This document shows positions 57,664 to 64,000 of a stretch of 64,000 bases of DNA, one piece after another (position 1 is the stretch's first letter; each line of letters opens with the position of its first letter). Made by a program: the position numbers and the translations under genes. The notes under the pieces were generated by a model. That model was given only the letters and a program-made list of their open reading frames with translations. It was not told the DNA's origin and searched no databases. Source of the DNA: Lathyrus oleraceus (Eukaryota > Streptophyta > Magnoliopsida > Fabales > Fabaceae); the NCBI RefSeq assembly GCF_024323335.1, contig NC_066581.1:181157330-181221329 (forward strand), written 5' to 3'.

Positions 57664-59320
57664 GTTGATCAAACCCATTGAACATAATGATCCAACACCA
57701 TCTCCCAATTTTGAGTTCCCTGTATTTGAAGCAGAAGAAGATGATGTTGAAGAAATTCCTGACGAGATTACCCGTCTGCTTGAGCATGAAGAGAAAATCA
57801 TTCAGCCGCATCTTGATAATCTGGAAACAGTCAACTTGGGGTCTGAGGATTGTATTGGTGAAGTAAAGATTGGGGCACTCCTTGAAGAATCTGTCAAGAA
57901 GGGGTTGATTGAATTGCTACGAGAATATGTCGACGTTTTTTCTTGATCGTATGAAGACATGCCAAGTTTAGATACAGATATTGTGCAATATTTCTTAACT
58001 TTGAAGCCTGAGTGCGTGCCTATGAAGCAGAAGCTCAGAAGAACTCATCCTGATATGGCAGTGAAGATCAAAGAAGAGGTTCAGAAGCAAATTGATGCGG
58101 GGTTTCTGGTGACTTCTACATATCCTCAATGGGTGGCCAATATTGTGCCCGTGCCTAAGAAAGATGGAAAAGTCCGGATGTGTGTGGACTATAGAGACTT
58201 GAATAAAGCTAGTCCAAAAGATGATTTTCCTCTACCACACATTGATATGTTGGTAGACAATACAGCTAAATTCAATGTCTTCTCATTTATGGATGGATTT
58301 TTCGGATATAACCAGATCAAGATGGCACCCGAGGATATGGAGAAGACAACATTCATCACACCTTGGGGAACATTCTGTTATCGAGTGATGCCCTTCGGTT
58401 TGAAGAACGCCGGAGCCACGTATCAACGAGCTATGACCACCTTGTTTCATGATATGATGCACAAAGAGATTGAGGTATATGTTGACGATATGATTGCTAA
58501 GTCGAGAACGGAAATTTAACAAATAGAGCACTTGTTGAAACTTTTTCAACGTTTGAGGAAGTACAAGCTTCGTCTGAATCCCAACAAGTGTACATTTGGA
58601 GTCCGTTCTGGCAAATTATTGGGCTTCATTGTTAGTGAAAGAGGTATTGAGGTTGATCCTGCAAAGGTCAAAGCAATACAAGAGATGCCTGCGCCCAAAA
58701 CTGAGAAGCAAGTCCGAGGTTTTCTTGGCCGCTTGAATTATATTTCCAGATTTATATCCCACATCACTACCACATGTGCGCCGATATTCAAGCTCCTCCG
58801 GAAAGATCAGTCTCATGATTGGACCGAGGATTTCCAGAAAACTTTCGACAGTATCAAAGAGTATCTGTCTGAACCTCCAATCCTATCTCCGCCCGTGGAG
58901 GGAAGACCCTTGATTATGTATCTGATTGTTCTTGAAGATTCTATGGGTTGTGTCCTCGGTCAGCAAGATGAAACAGGAAAGAAAGAATACGCTATTTACT
59001 ACTTAAGTAAGAAGTTTACTGATAGTGAGTCTTGATATTCAATGCTGAGAAAACATGTTGTGCTTTGGCTTGGGTTGCTAAGCGCTTACGCCAGTATATG
59101 TTGAATCATACGACTTGGTTGATATCCAGAATTGATCCAATCAAGTATATCTTCGAGAAGCCTGCTTTAACAGGGAGAATTGCTCGTTGGCAAATGTTGT
59201 TATCTGAGTATGATATTGAGTATCGAGCTCAAAAGGCTATTAAAGGTAGTATCTTGGCTGACCACTTGGCACACCAGCCTATTGAAGATTATCAGTCAGT
59301 TCAGTATGACTTCCCGGATA
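57664..59320 (+). pseudogene. RT and degenerate RNase H of element D, integrase deleted
   Basis: Landmarks are IVPVPKKDGKVRMCVDYRDL, FMDGFFGYNQIKM, FCYRVMPFGLKNAGAT and YVDD at 58478-58489. The RNase H-like part has YLIVLEDSMGCVLGQ (first Asp absent, as in the others). Breaks: stops at 57944 (TGG to TGA), 58517 and 59033 (CGA to TGA), and a 1-nt deletion near 59045. At about 59318-59321 the frame runs from the conserved YDFPD directly into 3' UTR sequence. About 3.0 kb equivalent to A 9027-12024, with archaeal RNase H and integrase, is missing. Confidence 0.9.
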
Positions 59321-60924
59321 AGCAGAAAGTGTTTACCTTTCCTTCCGCACCCCCCACTGAGTTCTATCCTCGTGGACGACGGTTGTTTTTGCTTCCTCCC
59401 AACATATATATTGGGTTGGGTCCCCTTATTGAGTTATATCCTCATTAGGACGAGTCTTGATTCAGTTCGCCTCTTTGGTTTGATCCTAAATTGGCCTCTT
59501 GTGACTGTTTCCTTGTGGTTCCCCATGGTATAAATGAATAATTGCTCAGTAACCAGTAATTATCCATCCTATCCTCGGCGGAATCTGTGGTTTCCTACCC
59601 TGGTATCGGTAGTCGTAAACCCTATTTCCCCCCTTTTGAAGAGTTAACCTTGTTGCTCATCCAAGTCGATGACGGTTACTTTTCCGTGGTTTTCGACCCC
59701 ATATCCGGTAGATGTAATCCCCTCCCTGATGGTTATCATTATCCAATATTCGGCATTGATACTCCTTCCTTCTCTTGGATAATTGCTCTGATTAAGCAGT
59801 TTATCCCCAACAAATCATCTTTCATACCAGTTGTCGGTGATGTTGGTTTCTCCCTTTGATTGGTCATCATTATATACCTAGTTTTGGTATCCCGATGCCT
59901 TTCTCTTTGACGGTCGATTTATCCTTTATTAACCCAGTAACCGGTTGTGGATATTTTTCCATGCGAATGTATTATCTACGTTCTGACGGTAATAGATAAT
60001 ATATCTCATGCACTCCTTGGCCGAAGCTTTTGTTCTTCCCCAGTTGAGTAAGATTCGTATCCCTGTTTTGGAATCGAATGTCCATCTCTTAATCGAGTTT
60101 GCTTTTTTCCCTCCTTTTGGATGATGAGTGTTTTGGGAATATTCCCCAATTCACGCTTTGGTCGGTCACCTATTATATGCCCAGTAACCGGCATCCCTGG
60201 TGTTCCTTCCTTCTGCTCCCTATTATGACTTTTTGTCCCCTGTGGAGTCAGATTTTCCTGAGTCGAAATATACCCTTTTAGGTCTTCCTCAGATGATTTG
60301 GTTGATTGATATCTCTCACCCGTTATACCGGTCTTAGATATTCATTCTTCCCGAGCATGTTGTTCTTTCACCCTTATACCGGTGTTCAGATCACACGTCT
60401 CTTTGAGCTTATTACCCAGTAATCGGTAATACCTCATCCCGTTGCCTCCCCAGGAGAACCCTTTTCGGATATCCCCAGCGAGGTCCCTTAGTGGATTACC
60501 CTCACCTGAGTCCGGATTTTTATCCGAAGTATCCTTTGTGGATAATGTTGTTGTGTTGGCATATTCCCCAACACATGCACCTTCGAGTCAGCTCGATGTC
60601 TTTCCATGGGATTTACTCCCTTTGGAATTCTGTTCCCCAAGCTTTGAGTCGTGCCCTGCTCACGCATTTCCTTCTTATCCCCATTAGAGTCCCTAGAGTC
60701 TCCATCCCATTCTATGGGCATATTACTCATATGGAATTCCAATTTCCTCCTGATCTTTGCCTTTGTGGACAAATATCTCCACAGAGTATTACCTCTTTGC
60801 ATACAAATATTTGCATCATGAGGTCTCTTAGGGACCAAAATTAGTCTCTTTGTTATTATTTAAGCCCATCCTACCTCGTCGAAACGAAGATTTTAACCTT
60901 CACTTCTCCGGTTAGAATGACCTT
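59321..60924 (+). other. Shortened 3' UTR of element D
   Basis: It matches A 12024-13664, including the interspersed 'accggt' phrases and one unit of the 51-bp repeat. The hairpin array was lost with the deletion. An extra 30-40 bp (about 60883-60915, 'acgaagattttaacc...') is present compared with A. No coding content. Confidence 0.75.
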
Positions 60925-60937
60925 AAATAGGGGCATC
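60925..60937 (+). other. Polypurine-tract-like sequence before the 3' LTR (element D)
   Basis: AAATAGGGG plus CATC is identical to 13665-13677 of element A. Confidence 0.7.
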
Positions 60938-63900
60938 TGTAAGACCCCAATTTTGTCCCTAAGATCCCTCATGGCATCATAACATTTCATTTGCATAGCC
61001 TCAAGGATCATTAGCATCTTGGTTCCCTTTGCCTTTGGGTGGGACCTTCTTTGAGTTGGTTTGAGATTACCAAGCATTCTTGAATTGTATATCATTGCTT
61101 TTCTCATTTTTGTTTACTAACCAAAAGCACAAAAATATGTCATTAACATCTTTTGTGTGTAGCTTGAGCAATCACAAAGTCCAAAGCTTCTAGGAGATCA
61201 TTGGTACAAAGACATGGTCAAGAGGAGATGAAAGTAAGCATGGTAATGGTTCCCAAAGCTCTCAGCCATCAAGTATGCCTCCCTAGTACCTCAATGCATC
61301 ATTTTTGATCAAGCAAGTCAAAGGGTTTGTGATCTTGTTCTCCAGAGAAACCCTAATTCATCTGTGCATCACAATGCCTTGCTCATGAAGCAACCTCAGC
61401 CCATGGTCAAATAAAATAAAGGGAAGTTCTTTAACTCTTCATTTAATGCATATTTGAACTTATTTGAGTGTCCTCAATCATCAATTCATCAAGATATGGG
61501 TTGTGGACTTGAGAAGTTGATGAGTTAATTCATCTGACTCTTTTGAAATGCACTGAGGCCTAACTTTTTATGTGTTGGTCAAATGGAGATGGCTCCAAAA
61601 TAAAAAATGTTCTTAAGGACAATATGAACAACTTTCAGGTTCATCAAAAATTATTTGAAGCATGGAAGGCCATCTTCCATTCCAATACATTATAGGTCAT
61701 TTTGACTGAAACCCTAATTTTGGGTCAACTTCCCAAGGACATAACTCATTCATTTATTATGATTTTGAGGTGGGATCAAATGAATTGGAAAGCTTAAGAT
61801 GTCTAATTCAAGTGTTATGTTGAACAAAATTTCAAAATTGCAAAGGAAATACATGTGATAATGCAGGACATTAGAGGTCCTTTTCGACCAAAGGCATTAA
61901 AAGTCAAAAATGTCTAACTTGAAGTGCCCATAACTCTTTCATAAAAAATCCAAATGATGTAAAATTTGAGTCCATTTTGATTGTGTTAAAAAGATATACA
62001 ACTTTGATGTTGGAGGTGTTTCCATTTGATGCTTGCATCATCAAAACAGAAGGGCTTGAAAGTTGGCCAATTTTAGAAACCTTGCCTTGCCATGTCATGC
62101 ACCTTACACTTTAAACACAAATTTCATAATTTTCCACACTTCAAATGAGTTTTTGTCCAACATAACATTTGTTCCTCATACAAAGACGTTTCCAACCATT
62201 ACCCATATGCCTATGTTTGGATTTTTTAAATGGTATTTTTGAAGAGATGTTTGTTTAGGTACAAATGAGGAATTCACTTGAAATCTTGGTACATAAGCAA
62301 TTGCCTTGCAGGTCACACGTCCAATTCCATTTGGCTGATGCTCAGAGTTCATTTGGCATTGGTTTTGGGCCTTGTGCATGATCATGCAAGCCCATGCAAT
62401 GAAGCTTCACATGCCATGCACACGGATCATTTCACACTCTCCTTGCCACTTCCTCTATAAATAGAGACTTCATTCCACTCATTTGACACGCCTAATTCAA
62501 TATGAAATGCTGCTGAATTCTTTCCATAGCCATCACTAAAGAAGCAAGTTCACTTTTCTCATTTTTTTCCAGATCTGAAATTCAACTTCATCTGGTTGAA
62601 TTCTTAGATCTAATGCTTCTAAACCTTCATCATTTACCTCATTGAACTTATGTTTAAGCAAAACAAGCAAGGCATAGTGCTCAAATTACAAGAACTCAAG
62701 CTTCCATTCCAACTGGTATTTTCTTCGATTCTCCTAATCCACTGACCTTTTGGCTTAGACTTTGTGTTGGCTGAAGTCCTCTCAGTAGAGGCATCATGTT
62801 TATGCATTCAATTTTTGAAATCCATTAAGTTCATGATGAACACCAGATTTTTCCATCTCTGATTTCTCATACTATGGAGATCTAGTGGGGAAATGGATGG
62901 TACAAGGATGATGTACATCATCCCAGCTTTCTAAAGATGTATAGATCGCACGATTTGGTTGCCTTTTGAGTTTCTGCAATTTGGCCGGAATATGCAAGCT
63001 CACCGGAGAAGACGGTGGCTCTGGTGGCTTCATCATCTCCAGTTTGAATCCTGGCCATGTGATCTAATTTCCAGATGCAATCAGGACCCTTGCTTGTTAT
63101 GACTTCTATTTCTTTCCCATGTGATTGCATTGACTTTGGTGTTCCATGGGCGCGCATCTTTGGAGCGTGTGATCTGCCAGCTCAATTAATGAGCTCAGAT
63201 CTAACGCTCCACATTTTTTAGCATTTTTATTTTCTGATTTTTATTTCTTTAATTCCAATTATTTTCAAAAATCAATATCTCTCTCATTTTTTATCCAAAA
63301 ATTATGGGACCAATTGCATTATTTCCCAAATAATTTCTAGTTTCTATTTCTGATTTTTAATATTTTTTATTTTGTCATTTGATATTTTTTGTGAATTTTC
63401 TCTTTTCTGGTTATTTTTAATTCATTTTAAATAGTTTTTGATATTCAAAAAATACAAAAATATTTTCCTAACCTATTTGAATGATGATGGATCTATGAAA
63501 AATATTCTCATCAATTTTTGAATTGATTTGAGATTTATTTGAGATTTTAGTTCAATTAGGTTATTTTTATTCATTTTTAATTGATTAAAATTAGTTTCTG
63601 ACTTTTACAAATGCTGAATTTTTTTGTCAAACTTTGTTTGACCTTGTTGAGCTTGGGATAAATTAGTTGGACCTTCCAAGGTTGATTTAAAGTAATTTTG
63701 AAGTTTGACCTTTCCATTTATTTTAATTCAAGTTTATTTTAAATATTAAAAAAAAATGCCAAAAATAGTTTATTCATTTCTTGACTCCCAATCTTCATCT
63801 CACTTCTGATTTTGATTGTTTGACCTTGACTTTCAATGTTATTGGTCAACATATGAGGATTGGTACATTGTATTTCATTTAATGCACTTTAATTTGTGCC

Positions 63901-64000
63901 ATTTCCATTTCTCTTATCCATCTTCTCCTTCTTCTTCTTCTTCTTCTACTTCTTTCCCTTTGATCAATGAGTTAAAGGTTGATAAGTTAACATTGGTTAG
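60938..64000 (+). repeat. 3' LTR of element D (first 3063 bp)
   Basis: It starts TGTAAGACCCC and is colinear with 46742 onward, apart from the 78 bp that the 5' LTR has lost. The TATA box is at 62456. It runs out of the window within U5. Confidence 0.93.
62456..62464 (+). promoter_or_regulatory. TATA box of the element D 3' LTR
   Basis: TATAAATAG is followed by the same 'agacttcattccactc' as in the 5' LTR. In this position it would fire into downstream flanking DNA. Confidence 0.76.

Larger units (their letters stand above)
46742..64000 (+). mobile_element. Element D: Ogre-type retrotransposon with integrase deleted, 3' end outside the window
   Basis: It has a complete 5' LTR, PBS, ORF1, gag-pro, intron and RT. 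A deletion then fuses the end of the degenerate RNase H region to the middle of the 3' UTR, followed by the polypurine-like tract and the first 3063 bp of the 3' LTR. It is the closest relative of A. Predicted target duplication: GTATG (46737-46741), to be found after the 3' LTR beyond 64000. Confidence 0.92.

Noticed and set aside
1..64000. tRNA, rRNA or other structured RNA genes
   Set aside because: No cloverleaf or rRNA core sequence was recognised. The only tRNA-related strings are the primer-binding sites.

Overview
The window looks like intergenic plant nuclear DNA, almost certainly from a legume of the pea/vetch group (Fabeae). It consists almost entirely of very large LTR retrotransposons of the Ty3/gypsy Tat lineage, Ogre type. 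The evidence is LTRs of about 4.6-4.7 kb (TG...CA ends), a primer-binding site of the tRNA-Arg type (TGGCGACTCTGCTGGGGA and variants), an extra ORF1 upstream of gag, a short intron between protease and reverse transcriptase, and a second, archaeal-type RNase H before the integrase. The organism assignment is inferred from the element family. No host gene, tRNA or rRNA gene was recognised.

Layout. Element A (+, 1-18295) enters the window inside its 5' LTR. It carries PBS, ORF1, gag-pro, intron, RT/RNase H, archaeal RNase H plus integrase, a 2.8 kb 3' UTR and a full 3' LTR. Element B (-, 18296-32485) meets A tail to tail and is cut within its 3' UTR exactly at A's LTR end, as expected if A inserted into B. 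B keeps integrase, RT, gag-pro, ORF1, PBS and a 5' LTR that has lost its outer end. At 32485/32486 this broken LTR is fused to the archaeal RNase H/integrase boundary of element C (-, 32486-45182), which has RT, gag-pro, ORF1, PBS and a full 5' LTR. An island at 45183-46741 holds a decayed minus-strand reading frame of unknown identity. Element D (+, 46742 to beyond 64000) interrupts that frame. D has a full 5' LTR, near-open ORF1, gag-pro, intron and RT, an internal deletion that removed archaeal RNase H and integrase, a short 3' UTR, and the first 3 kb of its 3' LTR.

How the parts work together. In an intact element of this kind the LTR promoter would drive one genomic RNA. ORF1 and gag-pro would be read from unspliced RNA, and removal of the 257-271 nt intron would fuse pro in frame to RT/RNase H/integrase. 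In all four copies the in-frame stop that ends gag-pro is the TAA inside the GTAA splice donor, so splicing itself switches between Gag-Pro and Gag-Pro-Pol.

None of the copies is intact. Each has nonsense codons (many of them C-to-T changes in CG or CAG contexts), frameshifts or deletions. There are also specific catalytic losses: the integrase first Asp in A, the protease DTG in C, an archaeal RNase H Asp in C, and a zinc-knuckle His in D. B looks like a mosaic: its U5 end, leader and ORF1 match the A/D subfamily closely, while its gag-pol belongs to a different subfamily.
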